From Nematostella vectensis (lineage: Eukaryota; Cnidaria; Anthozoa; Actiniaria; Edwardsiidae), in contig NC_064042.1 of the NCBI RefSeq assembly GCF_932526225.1, forward strand, positions 11,543,040 through 11,607,039: a stretch of DNA of 64,000 nucleotides, given 5' to 3'. Position numbers and translations under genes: made by a program. Below are positions 35,824 through 47,000 of the stretch, piece after piece. The notes below the pieces were generated by a model, which was not told where the DNA came from, made no database searches, and saw only the letters and a program-made list of their open reading frames with translations. How positions within the stretch are numbered: the stretch's first letter is position 1; every line of letters begins with the position of its first letter.

Positions 35824-36850
35824 CTCTTAGTTTTTAAAAAGAGTGCCTTTAGTCTTTAGAAAATTCAGTTCTGTTTGTCGAGCTGCCAAAATCAGATCTC
35901 TGAAACAATATCCCGTAGTAGCTAATGTTCAAAACAAATCACATTTTAAGAGATCACACTTAAAGACACTGTTTTCGCCACTATTTATACGGTAAAAAGC
36001 GCTATTTTGAAGTATTTTTACGGCTTTTAAGAGAAAATAAAAAAAACTTTTACAGCCCAACTTTTTTTTCTTCTTTTAGTACATCATTTTTCCGTATATA
36101 TTTAACTATTTAAGCAAATAAAAGATGGGGGCAACCGACTTCGTTTTTCTGTCAAAGCGATTTTAAGTAAAAAAACGCGCTATTTGCTTTGTTTTCTTGT
36201 ACAACTGTGGCCCGCCACTATGCGCAGAAGGGGTGCGCAGTGCAATTCAAGGGAATTACCTTAAGTACAGGATCCAGTAGTTGAGTAGGTGGCTCTCTTC
36301 AGTTATCTATTATAGCTAAAATACCAATTTAAATTCCTTGTACCCACCATAAAGTAAAGCTGTTTAAATTGTACTGTTTCTAAATAGTAATTTGCAAAAT
36401 AGCATACAGCCTTTTGGATGGGTGTGATTGTTATTTTTGGCATGCATATAAAAAACCGCCAACAACACGTTGAGCAATGTCTATCCCCAAACTGAAGTTT
36501 AGACAGAACTCTCTTGATAATTCAAGCCATGCCCATGTTTCTTCTTTAGAAGTAACATTATCGGTTTAAAAAAAAGAATATTAGAAATATCTTATCACGT
36601 ATTTCACACCACGCTAACGTTTGTTATGATTGTCTTCTTTAGCTATTCTTTATTAGTATATAAAACTCGGGAACCTCGCAAGAACAAGCGATTTGATTGG
36701 TTGAGAAACTCGGGATAAAATGCAATATACACGACCTAGGAGGTGGGTATTTTCCTGCGCCCCGAAATCAAGCAAAATGGCGGGTGTAACAGCCGGTTTG
36801 CAAGTGTTTCCGAAAAGAAAATTGCTCTAAAGCTTGTTTTATATACTAAA

Positions 36851-37026
36851 ACAATTATACAATTTCCATTGAACGAGGTGAATAGTGGCGAAATATCTAC
36901 CGAGAACCGGAAAATCGGCTTCAAACTCCCTGTGTTTTGACAATTTTCCGCCGAAATGATTTTGCAACCTTCGGCTCTAGGTAGATATTTCGCCACTATC
37001 CACCTCAATGGAAATGGTATAATTGT
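36851..37026. mobile_element. 176-bp foldback element (MITE-like)
   Basis: Outer arms of about 48 bp are near-perfect inverted repeats (ACAATTATAC, GTGGCGAAATATCTACC and complements), with about 75 bp between. It lies just 3' of the FN3-like exon. No coding capacity. Confidence 0.8.
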
Positions 37027-37089
37027 TAAATATTACCAAGGGTTTTGTCGATTCGGGATCTGTAACGGACCATCTTCAGATGAGTTGGA

Positions 37090-37529
37090 CATCAGGGCTT
37101 CCTCTTCCAGACGGTAACCCTTGATTTTGACTTCCTCTTTTCACGGCGCCTCGTGGCACGTCCATTGTACCATAAATCTGCCCAACGAAATCCTTACGAG
37201 TACCGTTATTTTCATTCACATTATCAGTGTCGAAGAAGAACGAGGCTGATGTGTCATGGTCGAAAGTGTATTCCGACTTCCCCACCGTTACTCCATTTGA
37301 CGACATTGCCTCAGAAATAAGACCTGTTTTGTTCGTGGCACGAACTGTTACAAAATATTTCTTTCCTTTTAGAAGTTCATTGTCTTTGAGTTTGGTATAC
37401 CAGACAGTCGTGTTCTTGACCGCCTCAAAGGGGTTGATGTCTTTCAGGCCAGGCGATGTTTCCCACTCTATTTCGTACGGACTGATGCCACTCTCGGGAT
37501 CAGAAGCTTTGTAATATTTTAAAAGTCCC
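37090..37529 (-). CDS. Host membrane-protein gene, FN3-like exon (partial)
   Basis: After a good polypyrimidine tract and CAG acceptor (exon start 37529) the minus strand encodes LLKYYKASDPESGISPYEIEW, KKYFVTVRATNKTGL and ending GVTVGKSEYTF. This is a fibronectin type III-like fold typical of large cnidarian surface proteins. The 3' end is uncertain: a stop occurs at 37076 and no clean GT donor precedes it. It lies upstream of element B, while the juxtamembrane and transmembrane exons lie downstream on the same strand. Confidence 0.6.
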
Positions 37530-37743
37530 CTGTGATGCTCAAAGAAAAATAGGTCGTGTGGTATTGCAAGGGTTCAGAAATCATCAGTTATTTTAATCGT
37601 TATTTATCAATTCTACTATTACAAAACCCAACTAATCACACTTACCTCTGAAGTGTTATGGGTAAAGTCAATGTCAAGCTCGTCAAAATCTCTGGTCGAG
37701 CAATGACTTTCATCTCCAAGCAGCGTCATATTTCTCGATCAGT

Positions 37744-38275
37744 TCATTCGATTTTGGCTAGCTCTGCCACAGGCGACGTCAAGTCGATAATAAACGATTG
37801 TGACACCGTAATCATCGAAGCATTGCCTACAGCAGTCTCGACAAGTTTGACTTTGAATTCATTGAAGATTTCTCCTGAGAATAATGTTTCACCTTCCTGC
37901 ATGATTTGTATACCACCCGCTGTCACATTTTGCACGACAATATGCAAACACGATTCCCTGTCACAAATAATAGAGCGAAACAGGCTAGGTTCGCTATTGA
38001 TGACGCATTTCCTATGAAGACAGGGAGTACATGTAGTTGAATATCCACCAAATGATCTCGTGTTGTTCTTACAAGGCGAGCATTTAAAAGGGTCGATTAT
38101 GTCTAGCTCAGTAGCTCTGGTTGAGATATGAATCCCTGGTGATGTGATGCTTTGATTAAAGGCACTAAGATCGAGGCAAGAAGAAGGCAAGAAGATATGG
38201 GCGACAAGGGAAAGATTACTGGCGGAGTATATATTCACGTGCTTCTGATTTTCAATCGTAGCAGCAATGACTTTA
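37744..38275 (-). CDS. Host membrane-protein gene, Cys-rich and strand-rich exon (partial)
   Basis: Encodes SNLSLVAHIFLPSSCLDL, a Cys-rich stretch (PFKCSPCKNN, CTPCLHRKCV), then a strand-rich region ending TVSQSFIIDLTSPVAELAK. The final Ile-Asp-x-Thr-x-Pro-x-Ala resembles the boundary that precedes an FN3-like domain, which is what the next exon encodes. The 5' boundary is not certain because a stop occurs upstream near 38320. Confidence 0.55.
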
Positions 38276-38433
38276 CTATTAACGGATATCGATTCCGCAA
38301 ACGCCGATTCTGAGCTTGTGTGCTAGTTTTCCTTGAAAGTGCCACACCCCCTTCTCGAAACACTCCTGCCACGCTTTCGCTGGATTGCTCTGATCTCGCC
38401 TTAAAGAGCAATACACCTTTTGCTGTTCAATAA

Positions 38434-38940
38434 CCGGAAAGGGACATTCATTTGTACCAAACGTTGTATCGTTAACGTACATTGTACGTTCATCAACATT
38501 GCACGAAACATCCTTAGCGTGACTCGACTTTCAATAACAATGATTGAATATGCGCGAACATTCAATAGAATCAACGGACAATCAATAACGCAATTGGGCA
38601 TTCATTCGGGATGGAATGAACATTCTTTTGCATGCAATCGAAAATTCAATTTTGTTCAATTATAAACAATTATGTTCATCAATGTGACATTCATCAATGT
38701 GGTTTGACAACCATTTATCCGATTTAAACCAAACAACAAGGAAAAATAAAATTTCATTAGAGTTACTATTTTTCTCTTTTCTTTAAACAGTGGGCTCCTA
38801 AAGTTAAGAGAAATATATTATGAATAATTTTTAACAAAAAACAAGACAAACAAACAACACTTTTTGTGGAGGGTTTATAAAAGCAAAAAATATATACTCA
38901 CTCGTTCGCTATAGAAAAACAAATGAATGTCCCTTTCCCG
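38434..38940. mobile_element. 507-bp TIR element flanked by TTAA-like sites
   Basis: Terminal inverted repeats of about 22 bp (GGAAAGGGACATTCATTTGT and its complement). The right flank is TTAA (38941-38944); the left is ATAA, one base off. This suits a piggyBac-type or other TTAA-specific MITE. The interior is A/T-rich with scattered CATTCAT motifs and no coding frame. Confidence 0.75.
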
Positions 38941-38944
38941 TTAA

Positions 38945-39880
38945 TGTAAATACCCTCTTGAGCACATCTGTCTCCATAGCAACAAGATCTTCCCATTTAA
39001 CGTAAGCATAACAGGGTCCAATAGTGAATGGTGTGCTTATGTATGGCAAGTATTGAATGGTTCAACGGGATAATTTGATTGAACGGTATAAAATTGGTTC
39101 TCCATCTTCCTGTCAATTGTTTTTATACACAACAGTTATCTTTTCTTTATATGTACATAATAGCGGTAACAATTATCGTCGACGGAGGTAAAATAGGTTC
39201 TAATGGAAAGAAATAAAGGTATTTATTTTTTCTTGGGCTTCAAGTGTACAGTGTATTTTTTTTACTTTCTCTTCATTGTGTGTTATTCTAAGTACAATTT
39301 TGTCGTATCTTCGTTTGTTCTATTCGAAAAATATCTCAGAAAATGAGCCAACATTGCTAATCATTATAAATGTACAGTCCCCTGGGGGGTTACTGGGGGG
39401 TCAGACTACTTCGTACCCGTAATGAACTTTGTTAAACCACGGGTTATAGGATAATCTGACTCCGAAACGAAGTCTAATGTCTTGTTAGTGTTGAATGAAG
39501 CACGTATTCCTACGTTGACTGGATGTATCCGCCTTGGTTTCGCTCCTCCAGCGAGCTCTTTCCGTACGCGCTTGTGACCTTTCAAACGACGCGCTATGTA
39601 ACCGCCGCCGCCTGGTAATTAGGGACCTTAAGCAACGACAACGGCAATGCGGACGCCGACGGCAGAAAACAATGGAATTTGATTCAGAATTCAATAGCAG
39701 CACGTGGGAATGCGTTCTGTCTGATACATTTCAGCCGTTTTCCGTAAAACCACGACGTGAAAACTCCAAGTTTCACGGTTAATTGAGGACGCTGACGTTT
39801 GCACTGTAAACTCCAATAATTACGTTCGCCGCTGTAGAAATAATGTTCTTAGTTTATTTTTATCTCTCTCTGACTATAAT
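38945..39880. other. Non-coding region without recognised features
   Basis: A/T-rich to about 39360, then mixed composition with a C/G-run near 39377-39400. No gene supported. Confidence 0.5.
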
Positions 39881-39938
39881 CGGCAACCATGGACAGCTGT
39901 TTCGTCCTTATAAGGACTCGTCAGCATGGCATAGCCGG
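39881..39938 (-). ncRNA. Hammerhead ribozyme 3 (minus strand)
   Basis: The minus strand carries the full type I core with stem II loop UUAUAA and intact stem I (CCAUG/CAUGG, CGGC/GCCG). It ends exactly at the outer stem I base pair. Confidence 0.87.
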
Positions 39939-39969
39939 TTTGCCTCAGTTAAACTTCATCGGCAAAATA

Positions 39970-40020
39970 AAATGCTGACGAGTCCTAATAAGGACGAAAC
40001 AGCTGTCCATGGTTGCCGAA
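39970..40020 (+). ncRNA. Hammerhead ribozyme 4, stem I degraded
   Basis: Core CUGACGAG, stem II, GAAAC and GUC are intact, but the 5' strand of stem I (AAAAUAAAAUG) pairs poorly. Followed by about 90 bp matching the retrozyme unit to about 40110. With ribozyme 3 it forms a head-to-head inverted pair. Confidence 0.75.
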
Positions 40021-40115
40021 CTGCACGGGTAATAGACTGTGCTAGCGTCCCGTCTTGGCCCGACTGGTGCCAATGTGTGTATGCTAGTGTGCTTCTAAAG
40101 TTCACTTTAATGTTA

Positions 40116-41071
40116 AGCTCGATAACTTCGGGCGCAAAAAGCAAGTTTTTTTTTTATGGTTATTTCACAAATCGACTCATTATTTCGACTTTTAGCGGGA
40201 ATACTGTCCATTATTCCGAGATAGCGAACCAATCAGAGCGCGCGCTTATGAAGTTCTCGCCAAGTTTATCCTTATACCCAATATACTGTAAATAGTTCAG
40301 ATTATACCCGACAAACTGTCGATATTGCAGATTAATGTACGGGTGGTATTTGTTTATAGTGAAGCTTGCAGTCAACCTTGACTTCAAGGAAAACAGGAAG
40401 AACATTGTTATCATAGCAGGTCATATGAAATCACTAATTATAAGACAACGGTGAATGGAATAAGGAATACTTCAAAACGGGGAATGGAATGCTTGAACAA
40501 CCAACGCTAAAATTGTGCTAAACCGATGCATGGTGTATTTAATTTGAAGCAAATCTCACGTCTAGTACCGTCAGACTGTGTTGAACGGGGCTGGGTACCA
40601 GTATTCTGTTTACCGAAGAGAAGGAGAAAGAGGCAGTGAATGCTTCGGAAGCTTCTCTGGTGAATGTGACCTCATAAGAAGGCCACCTCTGCGCAATATA
40701 ATGCATACTATTGTCTAGCCATGATTAGGGTTTTTTTCCCGACCACCGAGAAAAACAAATTATGTATTCAATTTATGTATGAATTCATCCCCAAAAAGCC
40801 AAAAAAGATTAGTTAGCCTTTTTAAATTAAGAATATCAAATACTGGCATTCAAGTGCAAGTAGCATGTGCTTGGCGCTACAATTTTTAATGTTTATTACA
40901 AGCTTATTCTTTATGCCTATTAAATCAATTCGCGGAGCACAGTGGGACTCGATTTATTGTTCTATTGCCGATTATTAATACCCACAAAATTTGCGCAAGG
41001 TCAGTCAGATGAGGCGAGCAAATAGCACAAAGCAATATTCCGACGTACAATCTTGATTCAACGTTGCAGTG
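40116..41071. other. Upstream region of the TSP1/EGF gene
   Basis: A/T-rich non-coding DNA. The gene promoter must lie here, but I see no convincing TATA box. Confidence 0.5.
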
Positions 41072-44000
41072 ATGAAAGTGTCACAAATGTTCTCTGTTTT
41101 GCTTTTTTTGACCATAACGCTACCTCAGGAATGTTCATCGTGCTTCAGTCGAAGAAGACGAACTAGCCCGCCATGCCAGTATCGGGATTGCAAAGTGTCT
41201 GGATGGTCAACCTGGTCATCCTGTAACCATCGGTGCGGCTCTGCTGGTATTCAGACGAGGACGAGATCCAAGACTGTCCAACAGCAGTGTGGCGGTTCGT
41301 GTCTATATCCTTTATCGGAATCGCGAAGCTGCAACCGTTACTGTTATAATGGAGGGACACCCCAACAAGGTTACTGCAGCTGCAAGCCAGGATTCACAGG
41401 GACATGCTGCCACAATGGTTAGTGATAAATTGTTGTACTTTTATACCGCTTTTAACACCCATGCCTAGAATTCTTTATCAGGTCCAAAGGGAAAGTGACG
41501 AGATGTTTAAACTTTTCAAAGTTAAAGAAACATTCCCATGGCGGCCTACAGCCAGCTAGCATCCGGCGAGTACCTGACCCGGAAATTTGGCTTTTTTTAA
41601 ATTTTAGATATCCCCCAAAAAAAGCTTAAAAACCACATTCTACATCCCATAGAAATAAACATATGAATCACAAGAATCTCTTTGAGTTGTCAAAACTAGA
41701 TTGTCGATACGATCCAACTAGTAAAAAGAGAAAATACTTTAGATCCACGGCACCTATAATTCGGCTGTTTTCAACAGCCTTTCTCAGGGTGACTCGTACA
41801 AATATACGTTAGACATTTCCCTATGCTTAGTTTGGAAATATACTATAACTCAGATTTTGAGGAATTCCTACTCATTATTTTATAGCTCCCTTGGTACGTC
41901 CTTTGAGCTTACTTCCTGCTTATCTGCCATCTTAACGGCGATGTTTCTTGCAACATACTATTAAGAATCTTAGTTTCCAATGTGTTGCACTTGCAGGGTG
42001 AACTAATTTATCGTTTAGATGAGGAATGGACTTGCTATATCGCAATTATAGAAAAAATAGCGCTCGCTTGTGTCATCTGCTTATTTCCACGCCAAATTTC
42101 GCAAATGCTTTCACGAAATTTGTGCATTTTTATAATAATTTTGTCGACAATAGAAATCAACGAAAAATACCACAATTGCTCCTATACGATATCATGCTAT
42201 TTCCATTTGCGAATGATTATAGAAAGTTTCTTGGAACTGCTTAAAATTGAAGGTTCACGTTGACATACTTTTGTTACTTTTTTTAAAGATATTAATGAAT
42301 GCGATTCGTCTCCGTGTGACCACTACTGCCAGAACACCTATGGAAGCTACTACTGTTCGTGCAAAAGCTGCTACACCAAGTACGGAAACAGATGCAGTCT
42401 GGTGCAGTGCGCGATTAATTATTATTACTGTCACGCATATGGTGCAATAAACCCAGCTAATCCGTGCCAGGTCAGTAATTTATATGAATTTTCTCATACT
42501 CTCAAGCGCCTCCTTATTTCGGTAGAAACAATAGTGGGAAGCAAACCATTATTAACAAGCAATTAGAAACCACTATTGATATTCTAGCCTGCGTAGCTTG
42601 CGATTTTTTGGCTTTCAGAGCAGTTTTTTATCAGCGAATACGCGAAATAGTTCAGACTATTGATATTCCAACTCGCCAGTAGTTTTTTTTAAAGATGATC
42701 TAAAAGCTCAATTCAGATTCGCTTGCCCTTTCTAAAAAAGATTGAATACTTTGAACTCACTAGGAAGACAATTTACTGGGTTATTTGAGTAAATTGAAAA
42801 CTGTCGGGCATTTAGTCCATCCAAGACCTGTCCCGACTGTCGGGCATATAGCCACTGCGAAATATAAATACTTCCAGTCGCTTGCCCTCATTCGATGAAT
42901 GTTAGAAGTTTTAGTCCTTATGATCAGCATCAATGTATCGTAAAAAATGTTTTTGTTGTTATGTGCAACATCAATTACACTTGATGTGTTTTTTCCGCGT
43001 CGCGACTCGACAACACCATGGGCCACTTTCCAGATTGGGGCACTATGGAATTTGATCACGAGGGCAATCTGCATTTATATGCAGTTATTTGCAGAAACTT
43101 AGCTCCCAAATTTCAAGCCCATTCAACTGCAATGTTTACCGTAAATTCTCGTGAAACGAGAAAATGATTACATAAAAATTGCAATACGCATGTGCAGACA
43201 AACTCCGACCTGCCTCAGCCCCGCTTTCGCTTTCAAATTCCACAGGACCCCCGTAATCTGGTAAACGACCAATTGAAGACGTAGCTTTTTTATTGCTTTT
43301 GTTTTACACAGCAATGTAATAGCAACAACAAGTTCCACTGGACTAACAATAATCACCTTCCGTGCAACGATACTAACCCCACGACAAAGAACGACTACTG
43401 TGACAATGGCGTATGCAAGGGACACCCATACAACTGCTTGCCGTGCGAGACACAAAACGGCATAGGATGCTCCCTGAAGCCCGAGTTCTGTGTCATAGAA
43501 TACAATGGAAACCGCAAATGCTTCTCCGAGGGAACCCTCAATCCAGTAAATCCTTGTCAGGTAAAGTCGATTTTTTTATCTTGCCTCGTTCTATAAATTT
43601 TACTTGATGTTGTCTCTATGTCTCTTAATTGATTTTGTCCTGCAAAATACCTAAGCAGTCGTGTTCTTGTACCTGAGTGGTTAGTCTAGTGGTTAGCACA
43701 CTTGCCCGGAGGGGACTCTCCTGAAAAGTAGACGGTTGTTTTAGTCTTATATGAAATTTTGACCAACCGCTATCCCTTAGGGGATGTTGAAGGATTTTTC
43801 TGACTCTGCTATCTCTTAGGGTAATACAATTCAACAAACAGCTATTCCTTGGTGGGTTTTTAACAGTTTCTTTCGATTATGCTATCTCTAAGGTTATAAA
43901 TTTCAACTAACTGCTATTCCTTAGGGGGTGTTAACGTTTTTTTAGATTCTGATATGTCTAAGGGGTAAAAATGTTTGATGACTACACCCAAAGTGCTATC

Positions 44001-47000
44001 CCTTAGGGTTAAAATCGATTTTACCGACGATCGCCCCTGCTTGTTTGTATCGGAGTCCCCCCTCCCCCGGGCACACTGGTCTGTCATCGTTACAGTCTGA
44101 GTTTGGATTATCTGCTCTGAACTCGGGGAATTATCTAGGTTCAGGTCTGGATTTGAATAAGATGTTGTAATTGGGTTGAACTATTTTCTGCTTTGCTTCC
44201 AGTCTTTCGGATGAGACACAAAACCGAGCTGCTGTCTCCTAAACGCTTGTTTGCATGCGCAGGGAAACCCTGACCTGCAAAAGCCCCGTTTTTGCGCCCT
44301 TATCCCACGGGACCCCCGTAATCTGGTAAACGGCCAATTGAAGACGTAGTTTTTTTTTTATTGCTTTTGGTTTACACAGCAATGTAATAGCAACGACAAG
44401 TTCCACTGGACTAACAATAATCACCTTCCGTGCAACGATAATAACCCCACGACAAAGAACGACTACTGTGACAATGGCGTATGCAAGGGACACCCATACA
44501 ACTGCTTGCCGTGCGAAACACAAGACGGCATAGGATGCTCCCTGAAGCCCAAGTACTGTGTCATAGAATACAATGGAAACCGCACATGCTTCGCCGGGGG
44601 AACCCTCAATCCAGGAAATCCTTGTCAGGTAAAGTCGATTTTTTATCTTGCCTCGTTCTATAAATTTTACTTGATGTTGTCCCTATGTCTCTTAATTGAT
44701 TTTGTCCTGCAAAATACCTAAGCAGTCGTGTTCTTGTACCTGAGTGGTTGGTCTAGTGGTTACCACACTTGCCCGGAGGGGACTCCCCAGAAAAGTAGAC
44801 GGGGATGATTCCTATATTTTAGGGTATGGAATTTCGACCAACCGCTATCCCTTGGGGGATGTTAAATAATTTTTCTGACTCTGCTATCTCTTAGGGTAAT
44901 ACAATTCGACAAACTGGCTATTCCTTAGTGGGTTTTAACGGTTTATTTAAATTCTGCTATCTCTTAGGTTATAAATTTCGACTAACTGCTATTCCTTAGG
45001 GGGTGTTTAATTTTTTTAGATTCTGCTATCTTTTAGGGGTAAAACTTTCTGTTGACCACACCCAAAGTGCTATCTCTTAGGGGGTTAAAATCGATTTTAC
45101 CGACGATCGCCCCTGCCTGTTTTTATCGGAGTCCCCCCTTCCCCGGGCACACTGGTCTGTCATCGTTACAGTCCGAGTTTGGATTATCTGCTCTAAACTC
45201 GGGGAATTATCTAAGTTCAGGTCTGGATTTGAATAAGATGTTGTAATTGGGTGGAACTACTTTCTGCTTTGCTTCCAGTCTTTCGGATGAGACACAAAAC
45301 CGAGCTGCTGTCTCCTAAACGCTTGTTTGCATGCGCTGGGAAACCCTGACCTGCAAAAGCCCCGTTTTTGCGCCCTTATCCCACGGGACCCCCGTAATCT
45401 GGTAAACGGCCAATTGAAGACGTAGTTTTTTTTATTGCTTTTGTTTTACACAGCAATGTAATAGCAACGACAAGTTCCACTGGACTAACAATAATCACCT
45501 TCCGTGCAACGATAATAACAGCACGACAAAGAACGACTACTGTGACAATGGCGGATGCAAGGGACACCCATACAACTGCTTGCCGTGCGAGACACAAAAC
45601 GGCATAGGATGCTCTCTGAAGCCCCAGTACTGTGTCATAGAATACAATGGAAACCGCAAATGCTTCTCCGAGGGAACCCTCAATCCAGTAAATCCTTGTC
45701 AGGTAAAGTCGAGTTTTTATCTTGCCTCGTTTTATAAATTTTACTTGATGTTGTCCCTATGTTTCTTAATTGATTTTGTCCTGCAAAATACCTAAGCAGT
45801 CGTGTTCTTGTACCTGAGTGGTTGGTCTAGTGGTTAGCACACTTGCCCGGAGGGGACTCCCCAGAAAAGTAGACGGGGGTGATTCCTATATTTTAGGGTA
45901 TGAAATTTCGACCAACCGCTATCCCTTAGGGGATGTTAAATAATTTTTCTGACTCTGCTATCTCTTAGGGTAATACAATTCGACAAACTGGCTATTCCTT
46001 AGTGGGTTTTTAACGGTTTATTTCAATTCTGCTATCTCTTAGGTTATAAATTTCGACTAAATGCTATTCCTTAGGGGGTGTTTAATTTTTTTTAGATTCT
46101 GCTATCTTTTAGGGGTAAAACTTTCTGTTGACCACACCCAAAGTGCTATCTCTTAGGGGGTTAAAATCGATTTTACCGACGATCGCCCCTGCTTGTTTTT
46201 ATCGGAGTCTCCCCTCCCCCGGACACACTGGTCTGTCATCGTTACAGTCCGAGTTTGGATTATCTGCTCTAAACTCGGGAATTATCTAAGTTCAGGTCTG
46301 GATTTGAATAAGATGTTGTAATTGGGTTGAACTACTTTCTGCTTTGCTTCCAGTCTTTCGGATGAGACACAAAACCGAGCTGCTGTCTCCTAAACGCTTG
46401 TTTGCATGCGCTGGGAAACCCTGACCTGCAAAAGCCCCGTTTTTGCGCCCTTATCCCACGGGACCCCCGTAATCTGGTAAACGGCCAATTGAAGACGTAG
46501 TTTTTTTTTATTGCTTTTGGTTTACACAGCAATGTAATAGCAACGACAAGTTCCACTGGACTAACAATAATCACCTTCCGTGCAACGATAATAACCCCAC
46601 GACAAAGAACGACTACTGTGACAATGGCGTATGCAAGGGACACCCATACAACTGCTTGCCGTGCGAGACACAAAACGGCATAGGATGCTCCCTGAAGCCC
46701 CAGTACTGTGTCATAGAATACAATGGAAACCGCAAATGCTTCTCCGAGGGAACCCTCAATCCAGGAAATCCTTGTCAGGTAAAGTCGATTTTTTATCTTG
46801 CCTCGTTTTATAAATTTTACTTGATGTTGTCCCTATGTTTCTTAATTGATTTTGTCCTGCAAAATACCTAAGCAGTCGTGTTCTTGTACCTGAGTGATTG
46901 ATCTAGTGGTTACCACACTTGCCCGGAGGGGACTCCCCAGAAAAGTAGATGGGGGTGATTCCTATATTTTAGGGTATGAAATTTCGACCAACCGCTATCC

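Noticed and set aside
39843-40295. 150-aa plus-strand frame
   Set aside because: It runs through two hammerheads in opposite orientation and has no protein-like pattern.
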